Origin: CADCVQ01 sp038260305 | GTDB taxonomy: Bacteria > Actinomycetota > Thermoleophilia > Solirubrobacterales > Solirubrobacteraceae | DNA: 64,000 nucleotides | Assembly: GCA_038260305.1 (NCBI GenBank) | Contig: JBBSNY010000002.1 | Location: 62,001 to 126,000, forward strand | Direction: 5' to 3' | Shown here: in pieces, positions 20,515 through 29,222 of the stretch | Layout of the letters: the number at the start of each line of letters is the position of its first letter | Position numbering within the stretch: position 1 is the first letter of the stretch | Program-made: the position numbers and the translations under genes | Notes under the pieces: generated by a model | What the model saw: only the letters and a program-made list of their open reading frames with translations | The model's database searches: none | Told to the model about the DNA's origin: nothing

Positions 20515-20700
20515 ATGCAGATGAGCGAGTTCCTGGACTTCCTACGCTCGATCTTCCCGTATGCGATCGCGGCGTTCTTCCCGCTCGCGGGGGCGATCTT
20601 CGTCGTCGTGAAGCTCACCGAGGGCGATCGCATCGAGGCCACGCGGATCGCGGCCGCGACGGTGTTAGGGATCTGCGTCTACGCGGTGATCTTCACGTAG
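20515..20700 (+). CDS. Small two-helix membrane protein
   Basis: 61 residues (58 if the ATG at 20521 is used). Two hydrophobic segments (about residues 14-32 and 44-61) separated by the charged turn KLTEGDRIEATR. No family recognised. The strongly hydrophobic pattern with a clean charged loop and G/C third positions suggests a real gene. It follows the atp operon on the same strand and ends seven bases before the convergent MMPL gene. Confidence 0.6.
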   Translation: MQMSEFLDFLRSIFPYAIAAFFPLAGAIFVVVKLTEGDRIEATRIAAATVLGICVYAVIFT

Positions 20701-20707
20701 CACCGGC

Positions 20708-22915
20708 CTACGGCACCTCGCCGAGGCGCAGGCGCTCGTGCAGGCGTCGCAGCGGTCCTGGTGCCCACCAGTTGCGCTCGCCGAGCAGCTTCATGAGCGA
20801 CGGTACGAGCAGGCAGCGCACGATCGTGGCGTCGATCAGCACGGCGGCCGCCGTGCCGAGGCCGACCTCCTTGACGAAGACGATCGACGAGGTCGCGAAC
20901 GCGCCGATCGCGATGCACAACAGCAGCGCCGCGGCGGTCACGATGCGCCCGGTGCGCTGCAGGCCGACCGCCACGGCCTGCTCGTTGCTCGCACCGGCGT
21001 CGTGGGCCTCCTTGATGCGCGTCAGCAGGAAGACGCCGTAATCCGTGCTGAGGCCGAAGGCGAGGGCGAGCAGCACGAGCGGCTGGGTGACCTCCAACCC
21101 CTTCTGCGTCGTGAAGCCGAGCAGTCCCTCGAGGCGGCCGTCCTGGAAGACGAGCACGAGCAGGCCGAACGCGGCGCTCAAGCCCAGCACGTTCATGACG
21201 AGGGCCTTGAGCGGCAGCACGACAGACCCGGTCATCGCGAACAGGATCAGCAGGGTCGTCAACGCGAGCAGGGCGAGCGCGAGCGGCAGCCGCGCGCCGA
21301 GGGAGGACAGCTGGTCGACGAAGCGCGCCGACTCGCCGGCGACCGCGACGCGCCCCGGGCCCGGGGTCGCACGCACGGCATGGACGAGGTCGAGGGTCGT
21401 GCTATTCAGCGCAGGGGCGACAGGCGTCACCTGGACGAGCCACGTGCCCCCATTCACGTAGCGCGGGGCGGCCACCGCCTCAGTGCCCGGCAGGCCGTCG
21501 AGGCGCTTCGCGAAGGCAGTCATCGCGCTGGCGTCAGAGCGCGCCGCCCGCACCGAGACGTGCATCGGCGACGTCGGCCCCGGCGGGAACTGCGTGCGCA
21601 GCGCGCTGTCGACGACCTTCGCCGTCGAGCCCGACGGCAGCACGCTCGCGTCGACGCCCGTGAACTCGATGCGCAGGAACGGCAACCCGACCGCGACCAG
21701 CAGCCCGGCCGTCACGAGCGCGATCGTCGCGGGCCGGCGCATCACGATTAGCGACAGCCGATAGAAGAAGCCGCGCTCTGTGGCGACCTCGCGGTAACGC
21801 AGGCGCGACGGTGCGAGCGCGTTGATGCGGTTGCCGAGCACGATCAGCAGGGCCGGCATCGCGGTCAGGGCGACGAGGCACGCGACGATCGCGGTGATCG
21901 CGCCGGCGATCCCCATCGAGTAGAGGAAGCGCGCCGGGAAGACGAGCAGCGAGAGCATCGCCGCGGCGACGGTCAGCGAGCTGAAGATCACCGTCCGTCC
22001 GGCCGTCTGCAGCGTCCGCGTCAACGCCTCGCGGCCGGGACCGAGGCGCTCCATCTCCTCGCGATATCGCGACAGGACGAACAGCGAGTAGTCGATCGCG
22101 AGGCCGAGCCCGAGGCCGATCGTGAGGTTCAGCGCGAAGATCGACAGCAGCAGCCCCTCGTTGACGATCCGCAGGCCGAGGAACGTGCCCATGATCGTCA
22201 GCAGGCCGACGAACAGCGGAAGCAGCGCTGCGACCGCGCCGCGGAAGACGAGCAGCGACAGCAGGAACAGCAGCGGGAAGGCGAGCGTCTCGGCGCGCGC
22301 GAGGTCCTCGGAGACCCGGTCGGAGACCTGTGGCACGGCGACGGCATAGCCGCCGACCGTCACCCCGGGGACATCGGCGAGCGCCTTCGTTACCCGCTCG
22401 CCGGTCGCGGTCTCGTCGGCGTCGGAGCGCAGCGTCGCCGGGACGTACGTCGCGTGCCCGTCATGCGAGATGAGGGACGTCGGCTTCATGGCGGCGGGCG
22501 TACGCGCGCCGCCGCTCGTGGGTCGGGTGCCGGCCCCGGCGCCCGTGCCGCCGCGCTCGGGCGCTGCCTGCGTGCCATCGCCGACGATCGAGCTGATGTG
22601 CGCGACCGCGCGATCACTGCGCAGCGTCGCGACCACGCGCCGCACCTTGGCCCGTCCGGCGCCGTCGAGGATCTTCCCGTCGCTGCGAACGAGGACGATG
22701 ACCGCCGGGGTCAACGTCTCACCCAGCGCGCGCTCCAGCTTCGCCGACGTGACGGTGCTCTCCGCGTCGGGCGCGACGAAGTCGTCGGCGTTGCCGGCCG
22801 ACAGCAGCCCGGTCACCGGGGTGCCGACGACGATCGCGACGACGAGGAAGACGAGCGCCCCGGCGAGGAAGCGCCGCGGGTGGTCGGCGATCCTCTGGGC
22901 GAGCCGGGTCATCAT
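20708..22915 (-). CDS. MMPL/RND family exporter
   Basis: 735-residue membrane exporter of the MMPL type (proton-driven export of lipids or other hydrophobic compounds). Two repeated halves: a first helix (about 15-35), a large extracytoplasmic loop (about 40-190), five clustered helices (190-330), then helix, loop (about 400-540) and a second helical cluster (545-715). The blocks GLGLGLAIDYSLFVLSRYREE and ALAFGLSTDYGVFLLTRIKE are the helix 4 and helix 10 proton-relay regions with the usual Asp-Tyr pairs. Substrate unknown. The promoter overlaps a palindromic operator, and the upstream gene on the same strand is an oxidoreductase. Confidence 0.92.
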   Translation of the reverse strand: MMTRLAQRIADHPRRFLAGALVFLVVAIVVGTPVTGLLSAGNADDFVAPDAESTVTSAKLERALGETLTPAVIVLVRSDGKILDGAGRAKVRRVVATLRSDRAVAHISSIVGDGTQAAPERGGTGAGAGTRPTSGGARTPAAMKPTSLISHDGHATYVPATLRSDADETATGERVTKALADVPGVTVGGYAVAVPQVSDRVSEDLARAETLAFPLLFLLSLLVFRGAVAALLPLFVGLLTIMGTFLGLRIVNEGLLLSIFALNLTIGLGLGLAIDYSLFVLSRYREEMERLGPGREALTRTLQTAGRTVIFSSLTVAAAMLSLLVFPARFLYSMGIAGAITAIVACLVALTAMPALLIVLGNRINALAPSRLRYREVATERGFFYRLSLIVMRRPATIALVTAGLLVAVGLPFLRIEFTGVDASVLPSGSTAKVVDSALRTQFPPGPTSPMHVSVRAARSDASAMTAFAKRLDGLPGTEAVAAPRYVNGGTWLVQVTPVAPALNSTTLDLVHAVRATPGPGRVAVAGESARFVDQLSSLGARLPLALALLALTTLLILFAMTGSVVLPLKALVMNVLGLSAAFGLLVLVFQDGRLEGLLGFTTQKGLEVTQPLVLLALAFGLSTDYGVFLLTRIKEAHDAGASNEQAVAVGLQRTGRIVTAAALLLCIAIGAFATSSIVFVKEVGLGTAAAVLIDATIVRCLLVPSLMKLLGERNWWAPGPLRRLHERLRLGEVP

Positions 22916-22924
22916 GCGCGCCGC

Positions 22925-22948
22925 GAGAGTAAGTAACTACTCACTCTC
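22925..22948. promoter_or_regulatory. 24-bp palindromic operator over the MMPL promoter
   Basis: Outer arms GAGAGT/ACTCTC and inner arms AGTA/TACT are perfect; only 2 of 12 base pairs mismatch, plus the centre step. The AGTAACTACT-like core is the type bound by TetR-family repressors of efflux genes. It lies 10-33 bases upstream of the MMPL ATG and covers the spacer and the -10 box of the promoter at 22926-22955. The cognate regulator is not in the window. Confidence 0.75.
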
Positions 22949-22955
22949 ATGTCAA
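22926..22955 (-). promoter_or_regulatory. Promoter of the MMPL gene
   Basis: On the minus strand TTGACA (22955-22950), an 18-base spacer, and TACTCT (22931-22926), ten bases before the ATG. The -35 box overlaps the stop codon of the upstream oxidoreductase gene. It is one of the closest consensus promoters in the window and is buried under the palindrome. Confidence 0.7.
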
Positions 22956-24052
22956 GCGCCGCGCTCGATCCCGGCCGATGCGACCCCTGCCTCGAGCGCG
23001 TCGAGCCCGAAGCCGTCGACCGGACCGAGCGCCCCGGTCGCAAGCAGCGCGCCGTCGGCGGCCCGCATCGCGCCCCACGCCAGCATCTCCGCGGTGAAGT
23101 CATACGGGCTCGCGCCGGCGAGCCGCACGGTCGTGAGCGGCGTGCCGCCGGCGTCGGATGCCACCGCGACGATCTGCGAGCGGGCGCGCCCGCGGGTCGC
23201 CGCGTCCGGTCCACCCGTCGAGCCCGGCACGAGCCGCCCCGCTGTCGCCGTCAGCGCCCGGCGGACCCCCGGCAGCCGCGTCGCGAGCGCGGTCCCCGCC
23301 GACAGCACCGCCAGCGGCCGCGACGCCGGACCGAACCAGCCCAGCCAGACGCCGACGTCGCGCAGCCCGGGGTGGACGCGCGGTAGCGCGAACTGCTCGC
23401 TCGCGCCGATCGAGATCGCGGGGCGGTCGTCGAACTCGCGCACGTGGCGCGCACCGCGCTCGGCGACGAGCCCGCCGTCACGAAACGCATACGCGGGCGC
23501 GGCGAGCATCCCCGCGGCCGACGCGCGTGTGCCGCCGCTGAACTGGCCGGCACGGTCGCCGCTGACGAAGTACGCCACGTCGACGCGGGCCGCGCGCGCG
23601 CCCGCGCTGCGCAGCGCGAGCGCGCCCGCGAGGTTGCCGGGGACGTAGTCGTAGCCCATTGCCGTCAGCAGCCCGCAGCCGGTGGCGGACGCCGGGCCGC
23701 CGTGGCGTTCGAAGACCGTGCGGATGAACGGCGGCTCGCCGGTGCAGTCGAGGTAGTGCGCGCCGGCGGCGATCGCGGCGGCGACGGCGGGCTCGCCCCA
23801 GCGCACGAACGGGCCGACGGTCGCGACGAGCACGTCGCCGCGCGACAGCAGCGCGGCGAGCTCCCGTACCGCGCCCGCGGCGGTCGCATCGACCGCCGCC
23901 GAGTCCAGCCCGCCGAGCCGCGCGGCCAGCGCCCGCACCCGTCCGGCGTCGCGACCGACGAGCAGCGGGGACGCGCCACGCGCGACGAGCGCCTGCGCCG
24001 TCAGCTCGCCCGTGAAGCCCGTGGCGCCGAAGAGGACGATGCGCGCAGACAC
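22952..24052 (-). CDS. Trans-acting enoyl reductase / saccharopine dehydrogenase-like oxidoreductase
   Basis: 366 residues from GTG 24052. NAD(P)-binding Rossmann start IVLFGATGFTGEL, followed by VATVGPFVRWGEPAVAAA and YLDCTGEPPFI, the signature of the bacterial 'saccharopine dehydrogenase NADP-binding' group that includes mycobacterial trans-acting enoyl reductases. Those act on polyketide/lipid intermediates with no saccharopine role. An earlier GTG at 24061 is possible, but the TAGCGT box seven bases before 24052 would overlap it. Its neighbour is an MMPL lipid-type exporter, so a shared lipid pathway is a reasonable inference. Confidence 0.8.
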   Translation of the reverse strand: MSARIVLFGATGFTGELTAQALVARGASPLLVGRDAGRVRALAARLGGLDSAAVDATAAGAVRELAALLSRGDVLVATVGPFVRWGEPAVAAAIAAGAHYLDCTGEPPFIRTVFERHGGPASATGCGLLTAMGYDYVPGNLAGALALRSAGARAARVDVAYFVSGDRAGQFSGGTRASAAGMLAAPAYAFRDGGLVAERGARHVREFDDRPAISIGASEQFALPRVHPGLRDVGVWLGWFGPASRPLAVLSAGTALATRLPGVRRALTATAGRLVPGSTGGPDAATRGRARSQIVAVASDAGGTPLTTVRLAGASPYDFTAEMLAWGAMRAADGALLATGALGPVDGFGLDALEAGVASAGIERGA

Positions 24053-24093
24053 GTCGACCACGCTACCCGTCGCGGCATGAGGCCCATGCGAGG

Positions 24094-24099
24094 TACCCT
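24094..24099 (+). promoter_or_regulatory. Leaderless -10 element of the M20 peptidase gene
   Basis: TACCCT ends six bases before the ATG, with no ribosome-binding site; same geometry as rpiB, prfB and the 59996 lipoprotein. Confidence 0.55.
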
Positions 24100-24105
24100 C
24101 TGGCG

Positions 24106-25242
24106 ATGGACGAGCGGGTTCTGGCGGAGCGCCTGATGACCTACGACACGTCCACCGACAATGGCCTGCGCGCAGCGGTCGGCTTCGTCAAGGGCTGGCT
24201 CGAGGCCCGCGACATCACCGTCCAGGGCCGCGAGTTCGGCGGCCTGCCGGTGGTTCTGGCGGAGGTCGGTCCGAGCGACGGCCCGTGCGTGATCCTCCAC
24301 GGCCACGTCGATGTGGTCCCGGCGCACGCGAACCAGTTCACGCCGCGGATCGAGGGCGATCGGCTGATCGGCCGCGGCGCCTACGACATGAAGGGCGGCC
24401 TCGCGGCGATGATGTGCGCCGTCCACGACGTCGCCGCCACGGCGCAGATCCGCGTGCGCTTCATCTGCGTGCCCGACGAGGAGTCCGAGGACGTCGATCA
24501 TCGCTGCACCGAGGCGCTCGTCGAGGAGGGCCTGCGGGCGGACTTCGCGATCACCGGCGAGCCGACCGACCTGCACATCGGGGTGCAGGCGAAGGGCGTG
24601 CTGGCGGTCCGCGTCGAGGTCACAGGCACCGCGGCCCACGGCTCGACGCCGTGGCTCGGCGACAACGCGATCCTCAAGGCATACGACGTCTTCCGTCGCA
24701 TCGAGACCCTACGCTTCGCCCGCGAGTCCTCCGATCTCTTCGACCGGCCCTCGATCAACGTCGCGCGCATCGAGGGCGGCGATGCCTTCAACAAGGTGCC
24801 CGACCTGTGCCAGATGGACGTCGACATCCGCTACCTCCCCGATCAGGACGCCGGTGAGATCCTCGCCGACATCCGCGCGCTGGCCGACGTGCGCATCGTG
24901 AAGGTCTTCCAGCGCGCCCCCGCGCATGTCTCGCGCGCGAACCCGTACGTGCGCGCGCTGCGCGCCGCTGTCTCGAAGTCGCTCGGTGTCGAGGCGCTGT
25001 CGGTCGGCCGCGACGGCGCGTCGGACGCGGTCTCGTTCCTCGAGGCGGGCGTGCCGGCCGTCGAGTTCGGCCCGACCGGTGGCGGGCACCACGGACCGGA
25101 GGAATGGGTGTCGATCCAGTCGCTGCAGCGCTACCGCCACGCGCTCGGCGACTTCATCATCGGGCTGCCGGCGTGGCTCGCCGGCGCCGGCGCCGGCGCG
25201 GACAAGCCGTCGCTGCGCGCTGTCGAGGGCGGGCTCGCGTGA
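24106..25242 (+). CDS. M20 family metallopeptidase (ArgE/DapE type)
   Basis: 378 residues, zinc-dependent amidohydrolase. Metal and catalytic motifs in order: HGHVDVVPA, GRGAYDMKGG (bridging Asp), PDEESED (catalytic Glu pair), GEPTD, and the C-terminal GGGHHGPEEW that supplies the last His. The dimerisation 'lid' domain lies around residues 165-280. The family removes acyl groups from amino acids (acetylornithine, succinyl-diaminopimelate) or cleaves dipeptides; the exact substrate cannot be read here. The stop overlaps the start of the LCP gene. Confidence 0.88.
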   Translation: MDERVLAERLMTYDTSTDNGLRAAVGFVKGWLEARDITVQGREFGGLPVVLAEVGPSDGPCVILHGHVDVVPAHANQFTPRIEGDRLIGRGAYDMKGGLAAMMCAVHDVAATAQIRVRFICVPDEESEDVDHRCTEALVEEGLRADFAITGEPTDLHIGVQAKGVLAVRVEVTGTAAHGSTPWLGDNAILKAYDVFRRIETLRFARESSDLFDRPSINVARIEGGDAFNKVPDLCQMDVDIRYLPDQDAGEILADIRALADVRIVKVFQRAPAHVSRANPYVRALRAAVSKSLGVEALSVGRDGASDAVSFLEAGVPAVEFGPTGGGHHGPEEWVSIQSLQRYRHALGDFIIGLPAWLAGAGAGADKPSLRAVEGGLA

Positions 25243-26741
25243 GCATCGCGGGGCCCGACGAGATCCCCAGGGTCGGCCGACGGATGGCGAAGCAATTCGC
25301 CATCGGCGCCGTCGTGATCGTGCTGCTGTCGGCAATCGCCGTGTCGAGCGCGTTGCTGCTCGAGGTTCACCAGGACGTGACGGTCTTCGCCCGCGAGTCG
25401 ACGCCGATCGCAGGCATCAAGAACGTCCTCGACGAGGTGCCGGTGGGGTCGCCGCAGACGATCCTGCTGCTCGGCTCCGACAAGCGCTTCGGCGACGGCA
25501 AGGACAACCCGCCGCGCTCGGACACGATCATCGTCGTGCGGCTCGATCCGGACAAGAAGGCGACGGCGATCATGTCGATCCCGCGCGACCTCAAGGCGAA
25601 CATCCCGGGGCTCGGCACCGAGAAGATCAACGCGGCGTACCACTACGGCGGTCCGAAGCTCACGGTGCGCACGATCCGCAACCTGCTCGGCATCCCGATC
25701 AACCACGTCATCAACGTGAACTTCGGCGGCTTCAGCCGCGCGGTCAACCGGCTCGGTTGCGTCTACGCCGACGTCGATCGCAAGTACTTCAACGACCACG
25801 GCGGCCCGGGCGGCTACGCGGTGATCGATCTCAAGGCCGGCTACCAGAAGCTGTGCGGCGAGGATGCCCTGAGCTACGTCCGCTTCCGCCACACGGACTC
25901 GGACTTCGTCCGCGCCGCGCGCCAGCAGGAGTTCCTGCGCCAGGCGAAGGAGCAGATCGGGCTCGGCAAGCTGTTCGGCGACCGTCAGGGCCTGCTGAAG
26001 ATCTTCGGGCGCTACACCCAGACGGACATCGCGCAGAACAACGACAAGGCGATCCTGCGGCTGCTGAAGCTCGCCTACGAGTCGTCGAAGACCCCGCTGG
26101 CGGAGATCCAGTTCCCCGGCCAGGACACGTCCGACGGCTACGTCGAGATCTCGCCGACCGCGCTGCAGGAGACGGTCGCGCGCTTCATCGAGGTGCGCGG
26201 CGACAACGGCGGGTCGGACTCCGGCGGCGGCGACAAGAAGAAGAAGCGCAAGGCGAAGAAGATCAAGAGCACGAATGCCCTGGCCCCGGGGCTGATCCTC
26301 GCGCAGAAGTCGGGCGAGGACACCGTGCTGGCGATGGACCTGCGGCTCGGTCCGCTCGGTCTCCCCGTCTACTTCCCGAAGGCGATCCTGGGGCGCAGCA
26401 TCTACGTCAAGGACGGCAGCCCGCGCTCGTACGAGATCTTCGACCGCAACAAGAACCGCTACCGCGCCTATCGCATCGTGCTGTCGCTCCCATCCGAGGC
26501 CGGCCAGTACTACGGCGTCGAGGGCACGACCTGGAAGGCCGCGCCGATCCTCGACAACCCGACCGACGAGGTGCGCATGCGCGGGCGCACCTACAAACGC
26601 TACTTCGACGGGCGCAAGATCCGGCTCATCGCCTGGGAGACGCCGAGGGCCGTCTACTGGGTCGCCAACACGCTCTCGCAGAAGCTGACGAACAAGCAGA
26701 TGATGGGCATCGCGCGTTCGCTGCAGCGCATCGGCCAGTAG
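25239..26741 (+). CDS. LytR-CpsA-Psr (LCP) family cell-wall glycopolymer ligase
   Basis: 500 residues from GTG 25239, which overlaps the previous stop by four bases. One N-terminal membrane helix (about residues 20-42), then the extracytoplasmic LCP catalytic domain (about 70-240) with LLGSDKR, RSDTIIVV, SIPRDL and the arginine-rich loop YVRFRHTDSDFVRAARQQ, all expected pyrophosphate-binding positions. LCP enzymes move undecaprenyl-linked polymers to peptidoglycan. A lysine-rich linker (about 330-345) leads into a C-terminal region of about 150 residues that I do not recognise. Downstream genes make nucleotide sugars. Confidence 0.9.
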   Translation: MSIAGPDEIPRVGRRMAKQFAIGAVVIVLLSAIAVSSALLLEVHQDVTVFARESTPIAGIKNVLDEVPVGSPQTILLLGSDKRFGDGKDNPPRSDTIIVVRLDPDKKATAIMSIPRDLKANIPGLGTEKINAAYHYGGPKLTVRTIRNLLGIPINHVINVNFGGFSRAVNRLGCVYADVDRKYFNDHGGPGGYAVIDLKAGYQKLCGEDALSYVRFRHTDSDFVRAARQQEFLRQAKEQIGLGKLFGDRQGLLKIFGRYTQTDIAQNNDKAILRLLKLAYESSKTPLAEIQFPGQDTSDGYVEISPTALQETVARFIEVRGDNGGSDSGGGDKKKKRKAKKIKSTNALAPGLILAQKSGEDTVLAMDLRLGPLGLPVYFPKAILGRSIYVKDGSPRSYEIFDRNKNRYRAYRIVLSLPSEAGQYYGVEGTTWKAAPILDNPTDEVRMRGRTYKRYFDGRKIRLIAWETPRAVYWVANTLSQKLTNKQMMGIARSLQRIGQ

Positions 26742-26788
26742 CGTCCACGCGACCGCCGCGGCGCGGCGGTAGATAGGGTGGCCCGCGC

Positions 26789-28096
26789 ATGAGCGACCGC
26801 CGCGAACCCATCGGCGTCATCGGCACGGGCTACGTCGGCCTCGTCACGGCCGCTGGCTTCGCACACCTCGGCAGCGAGGTCTTCTGCATCGACATCGATG
26901 CCGACAAGATCGCGCGCCTGCAGGCCGGAGAGATCCCGATCTACGAGCCCGGCCTCAAGGAGATGGTCGCCGAGCACCGCGATCGGCTGCACTTCTCGAC
27001 GGACATCGCCGATGCGCTCGATCATGCGCGGCTGCTGTTCGTCGCCGTCGGCACGCCGCCGACGTACTCCGGCGACGCCGACCTCAGCGCGGTGCGCGCG
27101 GTCGTCGGATCGATCCCGGCATCGGATCGCCACGCGCTCGTCATGAAGTCAACCGTGCCGGCCGGCACCGGCGCGTCGATCAAGCGCGTCCTGGCCGAGG
27201 AGGGCAAAGGCGACCTGGCGTACGTGTCGTGCCCCGAGTTCCTCAAGGAGGGCTCGGCGGTCAAGGACTTCCTGAACCCCGATCGCGTCGTCATCGGCGA
27301 CGACGGCGACTGGGCCGGCGACGCCGTCGTCGAGCTCTACGCCCCGCTCGACGCGCCGCTCGTGCGCACCGACATCGCCTCGGCGGAGATGGTCAAGCTC
27401 GCGTCCAACGCCTTCCTTGCCACGAAGATCTCGTTCATCAACGAGATCGCGAATGTCTGCGAGGAGACCGGCGCCGACGTCATCGAGGTCGCGAAGGGCA
27501 TGGGCCTCGACGACCGGATCGGGCCGAAGTTCCTCAATGCAGGTATTGGATTCGGCGGAAGTTGCTTTCCAAAAGATGTGAACGCGCTCAAGCAGCTCGC
27601 GGGCAACTCCGGTTACCACTTCCAGTTGCTGAACGCGGTCATCGAGGTCAACGAGCTGCAGAAGCGGCGCGTCATCGGCAAGCTACAGAAGCACCTCGGC
27701 TCGCTCGTCGGCCGGACGATCTGCCTGCTCGGCCTCGCCTTCAAGCCGAACACCGACGACATGCGCGAGGCGTCGTCGCTCGTCCTCAGCGCCCGCCTGC
27801 AGGCCGACGGTGCGGCTGTCCGCGTCTACGACCCCGTCGCCGAGCACGAGGCGCGCTCGATGATCCGCGGCGTGCACTTCGCCTCGGATGCGCTCGATGC
27901 CGTCGATGGCGCCGACGCGGTCGTGCTCGTCACCGAGTGGGACGAGTTCCTCGAGCTCGACTGGTCGGACATCGCGCAGCGGATGGCGGGAACGCTCGTC
28001 CTCGACGGGCGCAACGCGCTCGACGCCGGCGCCGTCCGCGCGGCCGGCCTGACCTACGAAGGCATCGGGCGCGGAACGTTGACATCCTTCACCTGA
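26789..28096 (+). CDS. ugd: UDP-glucose 6-dehydrogenase
   Basis: Oxidises UDP-glucose twice with NAD+ to UDP-glucuronate. 435 residues: N-terminal Rossmann domain (IGTGYVGL, residues 11-18), central helical hinge, and the catalytic cysteine in GFGGSCFPKD (C259 or so), then the UDP-binding domain with FKPNTDDMREA. Family relatives include UDP-ManNAc and GDP-mannose dehydrogenases, but residues around the Cys fit the UDP-glucose type. TAGGGT sits nine bases before the ATG. It starts a run of three sugar-nucleotide genes. Confidence 0.92.
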   Translation: MSDRREPIGVIGTGYVGLVTAAGFAHLGSEVFCIDIDADKIARLQAGEIPIYEPGLKEMVAEHRDRLHFSTDIADALDHARLLFVAVGTPPTYSGDADLSAVRAVVGSIPASDRHALVMKSTVPAGTGASIKRVLAEEGKGDLAYVSCPEFLKEGSAVKDFLNPDRVVIGDDGDWAGDAVVELYAPLDAPLVRTDIASAEMVKLASNAFLATKISFINEIANVCEETGADVIEVAKGMGLDDRIGPKFLNAGIGFGGSCFPKDVNALKQLAGNSGYHFQLLNAVIEVNELQKRRVIGKLQKHLGSLVGRTICLLGLAFKPNTDDMREASSLVLSARLQADGAAVRVYDPVAEHEARSMIRGVHFASDALDAVDGADAVVLVTEWDEFLELDWSDIAQRMAGTLVLDGRNALDAGAVRAAGLTYEGIGRGTLTSFT

Positions 28097-28115
28097 TGCA
28101 CCGGGGGGTGGAGCA

Positions 28116-29222
28116 ATGCAGGCGGTAATTCTCGTCGGCGGGGAGGGGACGCGGCTGCGTCCGCTGACGTCGACGGTGCCCAAGACGGTCGTGCCGCTCG
28201 TCGACCGCCCGCTGATCGTCTACATGCTCGAATGGCTGCGCCGCCACGGCGTCGACGACGTGATCATGTCCTGCGGCTTCCTCGCGACCGGTGTGCGCTG
28301 CGTGCTCGGCGACGGCTCGCAGCTCGGGATCCGGCTGCGCTTCGTCGAGGAGCCCGAGCCGCGCGGCACGGCGGGGGCGCTGAAGTTCGCCGAAGAGCTG
28401 CTCGACGAGCGCTTCCTGATGCTCAACGGCGACGTTCTCACCGACCTCGACCTGACCGCCCAGATCGCCCAGCACGAGGCCACCGGCGCGGTCGGCACGC
28501 TAGCGCTCGTGCCCGTCCCGGACCCGTCGAGCTACGGGCTCGTCAGCCTGCGCGAGGACAGCTCGGTGCAGGAGTTCCTCGAGAAGCCGTCGCCGGACGA
28601 GCCGATCACGACGAACCTCATCTCCGCCGGTGCCTATGTCCTCGAGCGCTCGGTGCTCGACCTCATCGTGCCCGACGAGAAGGTCTCGATCGAGCGCGAG
28701 GTGTGGCCGCGGCTCGTCGACAACGGCCTGCACGGGTTCGTCGACGCCGACGCCTACTGGATCGACATCGGGACCCCGGCGCGCTACCTGCAGGTGACGT
28801 TCGACATCCTCGAGGGCAACGTCCGCACGGACGTCGGCGAGCGGCTCGGCGACACGTTCGTCGACGTCGATCCGGCCGCCGCTGTGGCGGGGCGCGTCGT
28901 CCCCCCGGCCGTCGTCGAGCGTGGTGCGACGATCGCCGAGGGCGCGGTGGTCGGGAGCCTGGCAATGATCGCCGAGGGCGTCAGCATCGGCTCTCACTCG
29001 ATCGTGGAGCGCAGCGTCGTGCTGCGCGACGCCCGGATCGGCGAGGGCTGCGTGCTGAGCGACTGCATCATCTGCCCCGGCGCCGTCATCGGCGACCGCA
29101 CCCAGATCACGGACGGCGCGATGATCGGCGAAGGTGTCACCATCGGTACCGACAACGTCGTCACCCGCGGCGCCCGACTGTTCCCCGGCATGGAGGTACC
29201 CGATGGCGGCCTCGCCTTCTGA
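28116..29222 (+). CDS. Sugar-1-phosphate nucleotidyltransferase (GMP-pyrophosphorylase-like)
   Basis: 368 residues. N-terminal nucleotidyltransferase fold with the signature LVGGEGTRLRPLT and the sugar-contacting PKTVVPL, the metal-binding LNGDVLTD, and EKP. From about residue 245 a left-handed beta-helix of hexapeptide repeats follows. The plan matches eukaryote/archaea-like mannose-1-phosphate guanylyltransferases and related glucose-1-phosphate thymidylyltransferases; which nucleotide and sugar are used is not settled. Followed in overlap by a phosphomannose-isomerase-like gene, which favours GDP-mannose. Confidence 0.85.
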   Translation: MQAVILVGGEGTRLRPLTSTVPKTVVPLVDRPLIVYMLEWLRRHGVDDVIMSCGFLATGVRCVLGDGSQLGIRLRFVEEPEPRGTAGALKFAEELLDERFLMLNGDVLTDLDLTAQIAQHEATGAVGTLALVPVPDPSSYGLVSLREDSSVQEFLEKPSPDEPITTNLISAGAYVLERSVLDLIVPDEKVSIEREVWPRLVDNGLHGFVDADAYWIDIGTPARYLQVTFDILEGNVRTDVGERLGDTFVDVDPAAAVAGRVVPPAVVERGATIAEGAVVGSLAMIAEGVSIGSHSIVERSVVLRDARIGEGCVLSDCIICPGAVIGDRTQITDGAMIGEGVTIGTDNVVTRGARLFPGMEVPDGGLAF

